A stretch of DNA of 64,000 bases from Setoptus koraiensis (taxonomy: Eukaryota; Arthropoda): the NCBI GenBank assembly GCA_048013815.1, contig CM106585.1, positions 12,462,001 through 12,526,000 of the forward strand, read 5' to 3'. The translations under genes were made by a program, and so were the position numbers. This document shows, in pieces, positions 38,339 through 50,502 of the stretch. Position 1 is the stretch's first letter. Every line of letters begins with the position of its first letter. The notes below the pieces were generated by a model. That model was not told the origin of the DNA. It was given only the letters and a program-made list of their open reading frames with translations, and made no database searches.

Positions 38339-38442
38339 TTTGTTGGTTGAAATGGCAATGGCAATTGTGAGCTATTTTAATTGTTGAACTGTCACAAATA
38401 TAAGCGCTAGTGAGCGCACACAGACAAGCACGCCGATAATAA

Positions 38443-39341
38443 CTAATGGTTGGCCGCTTGGTGGTGGCCCGAGCGCGTGCCGCAACCGCTGATGCAAGCA
38501 ATGAGAGCCAGCGGCACGCTCAATGCCATGGCCAGCACCAGTGTGCCGAGAACCAAAAATATGGGCCCGTAAGCGATTCGCAGGCAGCCCATTTGGCTGT
38601 CACTGTGCGAACAATACTGATTGTCTGATCCGTCGACCTCTGGATCCTTGCAACACGATTTAGCAAAACTGTGCCGGTTCGGCGACAGCGGTAGCCAGTC
38701 TTTGGGGCTGCTGAGGCCGCAGCACACGTGATCCGCTTGCAGTTGGTCCCAAAATGCGTTCACTGTGCTGTTGTCGCCCTTCTTGAAACTGTATTTCGAC
38801 AGGCTGCTGTTTAGCTTTTCCGAGAACTTTAGCTCTGACTCCTGTTGGCTGGGCAAATACGCCACCACAACCACGCACACCACAATGTTTACCACCAGCA
38901 ACAGGGTGAACTGTCCGTCGGTCCATTTGGTCATCGCGGCCGTTCGCGCCATTTGGTCGATTTGGGCGATTTGGGCGATTTGGGCGAATGGTATCAGTAA
39001 TAAATTAATTATCGGATTAATTAATAAATTAATTAATGATCGGGCGCATGAACAAAGACTGGCTCGTCTGGAGCGGGGCTACTTACGAAACGGATGACGC
39101 GCTTGTTGTTGTAGAAGGCGCCCAGCGAGCCGGCCACTGTCAGCACTATCAAGTAGACGGCACAAGCGAACAGGTAGCTCAGGTTCTGCTTCCAATCGGG
39201 CGCGTCCAATTGCGTGTAAAACGAGCGCACCCAACTCACCTCGGCGGCCAGACCGACGGCCACTATGCCCAACAGGAGACTGCCGAAGAACAGCAGCAAC
39301 CTGAAGGAGCCCGTGATACAGGTGAAGATTTGTTGGCACAT
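38443..39341 (-). CDS. Tetraspanin, short tandem copy
   Basis: Two exons, 39087-39341 and 38443-38910, join in phase 0 across a 176-bp intron (TTC|GTAAGT...GACAG|TTC), giving 240 residues, normal for tetraspanins. Four hydrophobic segments are present: about 9-30, 51-75, 86-104 and 207-233. The large extracellular loop carries the CCG signature (VCCGLSSPKDW), a KSCC pair and two more cysteines. Tetraspanins organise membrane microdomains and bind integrins, proteases and other receptors at the cell surface. The next gene at 40597 is a tandem paralogue with the same intron position and a closely similar end of the loop (FWDQLQ...CCGL against FWDNLQ...CCGL). This copy has no insertion in the loop. 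I chose the ATG at 39339-39341 because it precedes the first TM segment. The orthology group is not resolved. Confidence 0.85.
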
Positions 39342-40596
39342 TTTGCTGGGGGGCGTTGAGGATTTCGCGCTTGGCGCTTGGCCGTTGTCGCCGGACACAA
39401 AAACACGGAGTTACAATTTCGCAGTTGCAGATTCTCGTCGATCGTTTGCTCTCGATAATGGTCGGCAATAATTAATAATTATTAATACTTGTTGAATCAC
39501 TCGTGCGTCCAAAGGCAATGCGTGCTCAAAGTGTCACAGTGTCAGCGAGTTACAATTAGCAACACTGAAGTGGGCAGCTCATAATCCTGATTGGTTAAAT
39601 ACTGAAATGCTGTTGTCGTTGTTGTCGTCGTTGTTGTCGTTGTTGCTGTCGTGGTTGTTTGATGAGCGATTCATCAATCAAACGCGATGTGAAATGTGAT
39701 GTGTTTGCAATTTTACTTTGTTGTTTTCGTTTCGGGCGAGCATGTATGATTTGTGTAATCCGATGAAGTGACTTGTGAGAGAGATAAACGCCGCTGCACA
39801 TTTGTTTACATGACTATAAACGATGACTCAACTGCGATGCTTATCAGCGCCGGCTAACAATAATTAACCATCTGCCATAGCCATCAGTAATGAGTCAGAC
39901 GAGAGAAACGATGATACGATTATTGCATTAGAATGACTTTATTGCATGAGTGTCGTACGAACACCATGGTGCAACAAATAGCATAACAATAGCAATGACA
40001 CAATTATAAGCGACCAACCATGAGATTCTCTAGCGAGCTGACACACAAATCAGCGCAACTCCAGACAAACAACAAACACTGCCAGTAGCTACCGTGAGTA
40101 GCTTGCCAGTGAATCATTTCAATCAGTGTACGATAATGTGACACAGTTGGCATTTCGCAGGCACGTATCGGCGCCACATTGCGGATATTGCCCAACCTGG
40201 TTCGACAGGCACCCTTTGCGCCGATTACTTATCAATTGTCGCAACGAAACTTTTTCACATTTTACGCAAGCTAACAAGTGGCAAGTGGGCCTCAAATTAG
40301 TGTGTCTAACAAGCCAAATTAGCGTGTCTACAAACCAAATTAGTGTTTAAGTGAGTGACCGTATGATAACAACAGCGACAGTAATTGTCAGTTTAATGCA
40401 ACAGTGTCCGCGCAACAAGCCCGCGCTCATGCAAACATTGGCCAGAGAGAAAGTCGCCAGAAAAGTGTGCAACATCCTGCAAAATCAATCACAGATTCAT
40501 TGATTGACTGATCACAACCGTGGCATTGAAAAAGGTGCCAATTCTTTGTTTATCTCGATTCTTTTTTTCACCTGGACACAAGCGAGCAGAGCGCCG
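39342..40596. other. Spacer between the two tetraspanin genes
   Basis: No gene seen. It should contain the promoter of the short tetraspanin and the 3' UTR of the longer one. A GTT/GTC-rich run lies near 39607-39658. Confidence 0.5.
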
Positions 40597-42988
40597 TCAG
40601 TAGAATTGGTGCGACTTGTAGCCACTTATGAGGCTCAGCACACTTAAAAAGGCGCTTGCGGTGGCCGCCAACAAGACGGTCAGGTTTATGAGTACCACTG
40701 GCAGCTCAATGCGATGGTAGCAACTCGAATAGGAACTAGGCGACTCCGTGCAGTGACCGTACTCACTTCCGTCGGATCTAATTCCCACGCTTGGTTGCGG
40801 GCAGCACGATTTTGGATAGGAATTTTTGTCGGGCGACAAAACGAGCCATTCGTTTTTGTTGTCCAGACCGCAACACTCGAGTCTGCTCTGCAGATTGTCC
40901 CAAAATTGGGTGACATTCCTCTCAATATTCTTCGTAGAGTCTTGCCCTCCATCCCTGTGCGCTTCCTCCGAGGCTTGTGGTTGGGGTTGTTGTCCGCCCT
41001 CAGTGCCCACCGGAGACGGCGCGGTGGCGCCCCCACTCGAGTCACCATTGACCGGCCGTTGGGGTTCAACAGCAGGGGGCGTGGTGTCCTCATTCGGACC
41101 ACCGCTGACCGGTCGTTCAGCCTGATTCGGCTTCTCCGGCGATTGCGGTTGTGATGGTTGTGACTGCTTCTGCCCTTGACCGTCAGCGGTGCCCCCCGCA
41201 GAAGGCGTGGCGGCCTCATTCGGATCAATGCTGACCGGCCGTTCAGCCTGATTCGGCTTCTCCGGCGATTGCGGTTGTGATGGTTGTGAGTGCTTCTGCC
41301 CTTGACCGTCAGCGGTGCCCCCCGCAGAAGGCGTGGCGGCCTCTTTCGCGTCAGCGGTGACCGACTGTTCAGGCTCCGCCGCAGAAGGCGTGGCGGCCTC
41401 ATTCGCATCAATGCTGACCGGCCGTTCAGCCTGATTCGCTTTCTCCGGCGATTGCGGTTGTGATGGTTGTGAGTGCTTCTGCCCTTGACCGTCAGCGGTG
41501 CCCCCCGCAGAAGGCGTGGCGGCCTCTTTCGCGTCAGCGGTGACCGACTGTTCAGGCTCCGCCGCAGAAGGCGTGGCGGCCTCATTCGGATCACCACTGA
41601 CCGGCCGTTCAGGCTCCGCCGCAGAAGGCGTGGCGGCCTCATTCGCATCAATGCTGACCGGCCGTTCAGCCTGATTCGGCTTCTCCGGCGATTGCGGTTG
41701 TGATGGTTGTGAGTGCTTCTGCCCTTGACCGTCAGCGGTGCCCCCCGCAGAAGGCGTGGCGGCCTCTTTCGCGTCAGCGGTGACCGACTGTTCAGGCTCC
41801 GCCGCAGAAGGCGTGGCGGCCTCATTCGCATCAATGGTGACCGACCGTTCAGCTTGATTCGGCCTCTCCAGAGATTGCGGTTGTGATGGTTGTGACTGCT
41901 TCTGCCCTTGACCGTCAGCGGTGCCCCCCGCAGGAGACGTGGCGGCCTCATTCGCCGGAGGAGGCTTGGTGTCTTGAACCGAATCACTGCCGGCCTGCCC
42001 TCGATCCCTTCTCGCCTGCTTCGGGGATCGCTGCTGCAGTTTCTGTGGAGATGTCTCCTGATTAGGATGTGGTGGTGGTGGTGGTGGCTGTGGTCCAGGA
42101 TGTGGTGGTGGTATCTTTGGAAGTACGGATCGTTGGATGTAACTGGCAAGCACCGCAGCGGGCTCCGTGGCGTCTTTGATTAGCGTGGAAAGTATGCCGC
42201 TATTTCTGGTCAGTCGGATGGTCAAGGTGGCCGGCGACTGCGACGACAACGACTCTTCTTTTGGGGCCTTCTGCTGTCTGTTCGCCGGATCGCTCGTGTG
42301 TGTGGGCCCGGCTCCTGGCAAATTGTCATAGTTAGTTGTGGATGATGCAGCTTTTGGCGTGCTTGTAGCATCACTAATGTGTGACCAATCGTACTTATCC
42401 ATGGCCCCGTCAAACTCATTGCCCGGCTTGATGGTATCTCTGACATTTGGCACGTAATAAACGACAAACAATAAACCCAGTATCATGTTGGCGATGCACA
42501 AGCCTGAAAGCTGCTCACACAAAGGTCAATCATACAAAGTTCAAGGTGTAATTGATTAGATATTGTCCGTAGTTACTAGCTTGGTGGCTTTTTGTAATTA
42601 GAGCGCGAACGCCCGAGGCATTCAGTGCTTAAACGTATAAATGACGAGTGCTTATAAATCCACTTACCAGTTTAATGAGGCCCCTCCGTTTATATATTGA
42701 GCCAGTGCAGCCAATCATGCTCAACAGTAGCAGATAGGCTGCGGTCAATAAGAGCCAAGTGGTGTAAAATCGGGGCCATTGATTGTGCTCGCCGAGAGTG
42801 GAAAAAACATCTCTAAAGCAGACGAGCAATCCTATTATCAGAATGGATATGAAGGCAAGTGACACACTGCCAACTAACAGGATGAGTCGACAGGATTCCC
42901 AAATAAACGAGATTATCCTTTCGAGAAACTGAACTATTCGAGAGAATAATCCATTTATTGAATCGATTATACCCTTGTTGCCTCGCAT
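40597..42988 (-). CDS. Tetraspanin with ~490-residue repeat insertion in the large extracellular loop
   Basis: Two exons, 42668-42988 and 40597-42510, join in phase 0 across 157 bp (CTG|GTAAGT...GAGCAG|CTT) into 744 residues, about three times the family norm. TM1 to TM3 lie in about residues 1-130. The loop starts like its paralogue (DKYDW), then continues through Pro/Gln/Glu/Ala/Thr-rich sequence with a higher-order tandem repeat (about nt 41080-41970). It ends with NVTQFWDNLQ, ECCGL, KSCC and the final cysteines before TM4 (LPVVLINLTVLLAATASAF). The normal loop fold is thus kept and the extra segment bulges out between its first helix and the CCG motif. Low hydrophobicity and many Ser/Thr/Pro residues suggest a mucin-like, extended extracellular arm, possibly O-glycosylated (inference). 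Repeat copies are nearly identical in DNA, so the array is young or being homogenised. Confidence 0.85.
41080..41970 (-). repeat. Coding higher-order tandem repeat (42 + n x 19 residues)
   Basis: Five copies of a unit starting TADGQGQK...QSQPSQPQS and ending EAATPSAGG. The basic unit is 42 residues (126 bp). Copies carry zero to two extra 19-residue (57-bp) modules of the form AEPEQSVTADAKEAATPSA. From the N-terminal side the module counts are 1, 2, 1, 0, then a diverged last copy. A second frame on the same strand is also open for 487 codons (40686-42149), because the unit length is a multiple of three and the copies match closely. Confidence 0.9.
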
Positions 42989-44653
42989 TGAGCGGCCGAT
43001 CGCCTCCTTTGGGTCACTATCAAACAATTATAAGTTTGTTCTTGGCTTAAATTTAGAACGTTGGTGCTCATTTAGATTTTTAAAGTTGACTAATAATTGA
43101 GCGTTTTTGTCGTGGGCGCAATAAATTAGTGCATTCGATTAATTAATGCAATTTGTCATGATGCAAGCGGCCTATTAATACTGTGGTAAACAAGCCACGC
43201 GCTTAGACTCACAGGAACAAACACACATGCCCAACAATAACACTTGTTATTTGCTGATGTGAATACGATCAATGGGAAGACAGTGAAAAGATTAGCCACG
43301 ATGCTGGGGTGCGCGATCAAGGTCGAAGATACAAACAAACGAAGTGAATGACAAAACAAAAGTCGAAGATCTCAGCCAAGAGTGTAGAGAGGCGCCCATG
43401 AGAACGTTAGCAACCATTGAAGCAGCGATCCAATGAAGCAATCACTGGATAATTGGCCGTGTTCATGCTCGATTGCATTAAATGCATCACAACAATCGGT
43501 AGTGAGCACTAGATTAGATTGATCAGACCAAAAGATTACACACAACATAACAAGCTTCGTTGCAGTGTTTAATTAACTTTGTATGTGAGCTGACAATCTT
43601 GATGCCATGACACAACAACAAATTGGCAACAATAGTTAGTTAGTAGGCAATTGTTTATCTTGGTAGTGTTGGTTTGTTTTCTTTGTTTCCATTTCATTAT
43701 GCTCCAACATCCAATGCATTTGATGATGAAAGCTGTCGTTGCCAAGATCAAGATATCGCTTTGCGGTGCCAATCAGCCAGATAACACAATCTTCGGCAAT
43801 CAATGGCTTGCTACCGAATACCTGATTACAGTGCATAGCTAGACTTGTTGATTAATTAGACTGATAATCTATTGTGTCTCTTGTGTTTTGAATTGTTACG
43901 CAAATAACTGCTCGAAAATGCACAATTTTCCGATGAGTCGGTTTGCTCTTGAGAGCGAAAAAACTGTGGCAAATTTCGATTGCATTCCAATCAATTTTAG
44001 CGAGCCTTCTCTTGTTCGAAACAACGTCAAAACTATGGCCAATTATCGTCATCCTGTTATTGACCAGATATGGATGGAAGTGACGGGTGCTTTTGGGCCG
44101 ATTAATCCGATATTGGTAAGGGTGGCACGATGGGAGATTGCAACAAGCTTATTCCATGCAAATGCACTAGAGCTCGAGAACAATGGCCTGATAGTTGGGA
44201 GTCAGACGTGTCCAAGAAGCATCTTGTTGTCGATACTGTCGAGTGAGTCCAAAAGTCGGGCCACCGAAAAGAAGAGGCAACCACACCGAAGAGGCCCCCA
44301 AAGCCCGGAGCCAAAAGCCAAATGGCAAGCAACACTGCCAGCTATCAATGTCTCGGCATTCATTGGGCACAAACAACTAATTGGCCCGTCCGGTTTACTC
44401 TGGGGCCCAGCGTATGGGGGCAGAGTTTCGTCGCAACAATGCACTGGAGCAGCCAGAGAGCCGATAAGCTGATAAATCGATAAGTCTACACTCGACTTGA
44501 GCTATCACTTTGGCCTAAATTCGCCCCAGGTTAGCCCGGAATCGCTTAGTTTAGCCAGAGGTTTGTGTGTGCTTGCATCTAACGAGCACACATATCCATG
44601 GATGGCCATCCATTTGGAATGGGGCGCCATCTCAGGTACTTGCCTTTAGATGA

Positions 44654-44695
44654 GTCGATTTGCTTGGCTGGTTTCGGCGAGCCAAGCAAATCGAC
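44654..44695. repeat. Perfect inverted repeat, 16-bp stem and 10-nt loop
   Basis: GTCGATTTGCTTGGCT and AGCCAAGCAAATCGAC are exact reverse complements around GGTTTCGGCG. The stem is shorter than a typical animal pre-miRNA, so I record it only as a strong hairpin. Confidence 0.85.
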
Positions 44696-47600
44696 AAAGT
44701 TTCCAAGTTGACACTTGGGAGTGTCTTGCAAAAACAGTGTTTCTTTACGTTTGCACAATGGCCTCATGATGAGTGGCCAAGTTACCGGCTCGAGTCGACA
44801 CCGAACGATTCCTTATATCGGAGGCCGTTTCTCTTGTATCGCTCTTGTATTGGATTCGTTTTGCTGCCCAAGCTATGCGAAGCACATAACCGTTTTGGGT
44901 GCGGATTCCAATAAAATTATCTATGCATTAGAGAGGTACAAGCTTCGAAGGAGCCCCGAAAATTCCGCCTCGGCAGACAACAATGCATTTCGCGGAAATT
45001 GTTGAATTGGTTGGCTGGTCGGCATCAAAAAGTGTTGTAGTCGGGCGTCACTTCGATCACTAGCTAGCGTCTGACAGTGTATATTCCTAATTGGAAAAAT
45101 AACGTTGCTGCACGAAACAACGATTGCAGTCAAGTCAAGTGATTCTTCTTCTCCAATCGTCGCACGCATACATCATACTGATGGGCCGGTCCATCTATCA
45201 GCGGTGTATCTATGGTGGCGGGCTCAGTCGGCGGCCAACTATCGACAGACAACTCGCCTGAGACAAGTGGCCCATATCCTGTCGGATATGGGGCCAGCCA
45301 GTCGCTTGTAAATGGAATAGACGACGACGGCGGACATAATTCAATTTTGTTTGCGACCACGGGGTAGCATTGTATAAATTGTGTGAGACCGACTGCTACT
45401 CTGCACAAATGGGGCCCCGAAACCGCGCGCCTCGTAATAGAGTTATCAAAGTCTGCACTACTGGATGCACGATCTAAATGGTGGTCGGCCATTAAATTGC
45501 CGTTCGGGCCAACTTCCTTTGGATGGTCTCGCGGTCTAAACAATGGGCCCGCTTTTATTATCGTGGCCATCATCGTGCCATGGGCGGCAGGGTTGAAAAT
45601 GTAAACCAAAATTGTTATTTGGTTGTAATTGGACACTGACGCAACATGAACAACGAGGCACAGTGGCAAAGGGGGTACGATTGTGATTTGTGTGCGCCGA
45701 GAGGAAATAATCCAGCCCGACACAGAGAGTCAATAAATAGACGTGTCACCCGATTCAGCGACCAGGCCGAGCACGAGATCCGGTGATTATGAGCGGGCCC
45801 ACTGATAAAGTACAAAACTGAAGAACAATCTGGCCATTTATTATCTGTCTATCTAACGAGTGTCGGATAAAATGTTATCCATCTTTTTGGTTGCTCTATA
45901 TTAAATCACAGTCTATTTGTGGAGCGCAAGTAGCGACGCCGAGCTGGCTCGCGCTGGCCTCGGCCAGCTCCAATAGTGGCAATTCGGAGCAGCACCACTG
46001 CATTCGTTCCCAATTATCAACGGTTCGTCGTCGACAATTGCTTACTTATCAATTCTTCAATTATCCCTTGAAGGCTGCTGCTGTGGATGAGACAAACTCG
46101 CAAGTGATAACACACAATTGGGTGATGTGCTGGAAAACGGGATATTCACCTGAGAATATCGCCCCATCGGCGATTGCAACAAAGAATTTGTGCCTGAATT
46201 GGCTAAATTGTGAGCCATTCAATTGTGTGCCCTCTGGAGACCGTGCGGCTGGTCAGCAAAGTTGCACAAAATAGATCGTGTCACTCGACTGGCCAATGAC
46301 CAACAAGCAACGGCTGGCTGACAATGCCGAGACACACAATGCGACCATATCCGCTTTTGTCGCTTTTTATTGTGGCAACACACAGTTCAAGTGAGCTCAA
46401 CTCTGGGGCCCCATGAGGCGTGAGCCGAGTGTATTTGTGTGTGTGTTCGCTTCAGTTGACGCTCGCTGTTATCTCTGGCAAAACACTGAACACGAGGACT
46501 CGTATGTAAGGTTAAATATATAAATTTTATTTATTTTATTCACACACATACACATCCACGAATCTCAAGAATTACGTAATAACGACAGTCGTATGGCTGG
46601 CGATTCTCGAACAACACTTGTGAGTGTGTCATTAATAATCGCACGCTTTGAGCCGCCGAAAAGGGGGCCCGTTACGGTCGCTGTGGCCGACGGATAACTG
46701 GCTAAAAGCGTGTCTGCTCGAAGTGGCGAGACAGCAAGCTCAGTGTGGGGCTTCGATTGAGAGCGAGCTGGCCGGGTTATTACACGACAGAATGGGTATT
46801 ACTTACTCACAGTTGAATTGTTGGCTTGGGATACAATAAAAAGAATTCAATTGAACATTCAATTGAGGCTGGCTCGTTTTAAATTTCTTCTTTTCTATTT
46901 GCAGTTATACCATAACGGTATCGCTGGTACAAATCTATTGTTGCACCGCCATGGTAGCATCGTAGATAACTGCTGGCGGCAACGAGCGCGCCAGAAGTTT
47001 TTGTCACATGAGACGCGACGATGTGAAGGTTGCGGGCTGGCTGTTCCTTGCGGGGCCCCCTCGATGATCTGTCTGGGCCTGTGAGGCTGCCAAGCGACGC
47101 CGCTAATATTGATAATGGCACAGGCCCCGAACGACAGGTACCGACCCGACGAGCAAGTTGCGCTGCTCGCCGCCGCCGGGCCGCAGCAACAAACCGCAGC
47201 CACATTACAAACGCCGGCAAAAATCCAAATGCATTCGGTCTCATTTCCCCAAACAGAGCCGAGTTTTGAGCATCAATGTAATTTATTTGCTCTCCCCTCG
47301 TATGCCCTCTACTCGTATGCTTTCTCATGTAATCACGCCAGCCAAGCCAGCGGCATCTATCAAGATTGACGCGTTCGGGCGGGTGGGGGGGGGGCCGTCG
47401 CGCAAACGCGCCCATCATTAACTGGCCGCACGGCCAACCAGCAGCGCAAATGTGATTATGTAACGCGTTGCTCGCGCAACAAAACAATCCTACAAGCCCC
47501 AGTAGTTTAAAACTGTCCATGGATATATGGCCGGGCATTGGGCGACCGCCGGAACCGCTGCTGCCAGCACGCCAAGGCGAGCCCCCGAATGGTGGCCGTT

Positions 47601-48627
47601 TGGGGGGATTTGTGCGCGAGGCTTAATGGGCACGACATCATCGAGATGAGTTACTCTGTTTGTTGTTGGCCAGAGTTGGTTATAGTTGGAGTGTGTATGC
47701 TAACAAAAGATGTTCCGTTGTCCGAGCATCGACTCGCTCATCTGCATGTCGCTCCGGGGTTCGCATTTCGAACCCGGGCGAGGCCCCCCCGTCCGGAATT
47801 GCGCCAGAGAATCCCTGCTAGTTGGAACTTTGGCCCACAAGATCCGGGGCTGGTTTTCTAGCGGCCCCAGCGAACTCGCTTGCCATTAGTTGCAAGTGTG
47901 GGCCGTGCAGCCGTGAAGCGGGGGCGCCAGCTTGTCTGTGTTTCTACGGTCTGTCTGTTCGACACACAAATATCCTGTGCGCTCCTGGCGAATTTTCCAG
48001 CCCGCCAACACAATTCGCCCCCTGAGGCGGGTCCCTGGCAGTGGCTGCAGTTGAGGCCCAGCACACAAATTAAACGCTCATGATAATGTTGCAAGTCGCA
48101 GAGATCGTCGCTGTCGACATTTATCCGCGCGCGCGCGCGCCGGCAAACGAGGGCCCCCGACGGGCGCACAAAAAAGTTTGCACATCCAGCCCAACCGAAC
48201 AACGGATCATCAGGGGCCCCATTGAGCGCACGAAGCTAAAATGGAGACTTTGTTCGTCCGCGACATCGCCATTTCCAGCGGCATCGTTAGCTCGCGCACG
48301 TGAGAACGTTGCCATCGTTCTCGTCGACGGCACGAGAGGCTCGGCTGCTGTTTAGGGGGCCCGCTTTGCGCTCGACGGCAATAACGACATGCATTCTTCA
48401 TAATATCGCAATATCACACACAGAGCACACTGAATAGCAGCAGAAATCGCCAGACAGAAGAAATTCTCTGACGCTGGCAGAATCTCGTCAGCTCGCTGCT
48501 CAATAATGCCCAATATATATCATTCATACTATGAATTTAGCAGTTACAAATTGAACGTGCTCGTATTACGCAACAGACAATATCCACTCGGTTGGCCGCT
48601 GTTGAAGTTGCCAAGGGGGCCTCTTCT

Positions 48628-48675
48628 ATGGGGCGCTTCTATGGGCGCTTCAATGGGCGCTTCTATGGGTGCCTG
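48628..48675. repeat. 12-bp tandem repeat ATGGGCGCTTCT
   Basis: Four copies, the last diverged (ATGGGTGCCTG). Confidence 0.85.
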
Positions 48676-50502
48676 TGTCGGTGGCGCTGTGGGTGCCAGT
48701 GAGTGGCAGCGGTGCGTGCTACGTGATACTGTCATGATAAAAATTGCAATTCTCGCTGCTCTGGCTTCTCGTGCTTGCTGCGCCGCTCTCTCCTCGGAGT
48801 TGCCGGCGCCATCATTATTGCGTAATAGATCGAGCATATAGCACCAATTACATATTAGAGAACAAGTGGCACAATTGAGACAGATGGGGCCAAGACAGGC
48901 GAGCGCGTGTTCGCACGTGCTCCTGTCTTGCCACGTTGGAGACCCCATTCGAATACAGTGCACGGTCTACAGCCGAATGTATTGAGTGTTTGTTGCAAAA
49001 ATACAACCCCGGGCGCCCCAATACTGCTTGCCTGTGTCCAACTATCTCGAGGCCATTTCGATCTGTCCCTGCATTATAATTATACAATATCAATTCGAAG
49101 AAAGCCAACCAACAGCCGCAGCTAGCCACCCAATAGAGAGATAGAGAATGGGCAGGAATAAATTATAAACTGCATCGCTGTATCCAATCTATGCCTTTGT
49201 GAGCCAACCAGTTTGGGCTTGCCAAGTCGGGCCTAAATGAAATTACATAATCAAACTCTCTCGCGTGGGCGCCTACGTAATGCACACGACACATGTAAAT
49301 CGAAAGTAGTTTGCAATGATACATGCCGGATTTCGCCGGGTGGTGATATTCTCCGTTACAAAGTAGAATTGGCACTTGCATGTATGCACCAAGTACGAGC
49401 ACCAATGTTGGATATACTGTATATATCATATACACATCAAATGGTGTTCGATTAGATGGATGCGAAAAACAATAAATAACCGCGATTGCAACGATAAAAG
49501 CGAACTCAATTCAGCGTCGCATTCAGCTTAAATTGATAGCCACCGACTGACTGTAATGGCCAGAATGTGTCAATTCTGGCTCTAAATTCGTTACGAGCTC
49601 GCTCGCATGGGAAAAGCCTCGGAAATTTCCCTGATAGATTAAGGCACCCTATCCAGACCCAACATCTGAACCCGAATCATTTCATGTACAATAACTGGCG
49701 CCTCGTACTGAGCGAGTCGTATCCGCTCATGCTTGATGCCTAGTTAAGTTGTCTTTTTGGGCACCTCACGAACCTTGAATCAGGATGCGTCCAACCTGGA
49801 CGTGTTGCCAATGCGCCATCGTCGTGTCGCAAAAAATGAGACTTTCTAGAGCCCCCCCCCCCTTGACCTTGGTGTGTTAGCATTAGTTTGACGGCAGATA
49901 GGCCAGCATGCTGGCGGCCCATTTTGGCTAAGATAATCATCTAAATCGATGCAACCCTATGCTCGATGTCGACACTGTCGCTCATTTATTCTCGCGTGCA
50001 ACATCCACTCAGAGGGGCGCCTATCAGCATCTCAGGGGCCTTGTAGATGACGAACTGGCGAAATCTGAAATGAAACCACTTCCCAACTTGAGGGCCTCAA
50101 GTCTTCTCAGCGGCCGATGTCGGGACTGAAAAACAAAGAGCTCAGGGGCATAATTGAAATCATTGAATGTGCCTTCAGAATCTGATGATCAGATAAAATT
50201 CAGACGATTATTATTGAAATAGCCGAATGCCATAAGATTGCAGATAACTGTCACCGTGTTACCGTTATACAAGATATTGCATGAGATTAAGAGAGTATTA
50301 AGAGAAAAGAACAAGGCGAGGCTAGTGAAACATCCTGTTTATTAGTGACCCAATAATGACAAACAACGATCAATTGTCAATGGAGGCAATTGTGGTAGAA
50401 AAAATATAGTCGTCTATCGATAATATATGTACAACAATAATAGTAAGCTGCTCACACAAGAAATCGACCGATTTCAATGACAACACAGTTTTCCAGCATC
50501 CA

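Larger units (their letters stand above)
31951..38442. other. Non-coding stretch between Toll and the first tetraspanin
   Basis: The first 600 bp are the Toll 3' UTR. The rest holds no gene I can support. Open frames on both strands are short or of random, Arg/Cys/Ala-rich composition. It contains a CA tract (36433-36461), a TA tract (36544-36566), a GC dinucleotide run (about 37567-37580), several palindromes and a tandem repeat at 38221-38338. GC content rises noticeably from about 35 kb onward. Confidence 0.6.
42989..50502. other. GC-richer non-coding stretch between tetraspanin and big brain genes
   Basis: No gene I can support in 7.5 kb. Several open frames of 150-220 codons exist on both strands (for example 43918-44472 plus and 46879-47538 minus), but none shows a domain, signal or splice context, and their composition follows local base content. 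The stretch is notable for repeated GGGGCCCC palindromes, a perfect 16-bp-stem hairpin (44654-44695), a second hairpin near 45267-45298 and a 12-bp tandem repeat (48628-48675). The right end should hold the big brain 3' UTR. Confidence 0.6.

Noticed and set aside
40686-42149. 487-codon Arg/Leu/His-rich open frame overlapping the long tetraspanin on the same strand
   Set aside because: It is a by-product of the in-frame tandem repeat. The other frame carries the TM segments and the CCG motif.
43918-44472. About 184-codon open frame on the plus strand
   Set aside because: First ATG is at 43918. The protein has no domain, signal or repeat, and no splice or polyadenylation signals support it.
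45130-45723. 197-residue open frame on the minus strand
   Set aside because: No recognisable feature; same GC-rich region with many chance open frames.
46879-47538. 219-residue open frame on the minus strand in GC-rich DNA
   Set aside because: Arg/Ala/Gly-rich composition follows base content, and overlapping open frames on both strands indicate chance.
47751-47785. GGTTCGCATTTCGAACCC-like block as a tRNA T-arm
   Set aside because: No acceptor, D or anticodon arms in the surrounding 80 bases.
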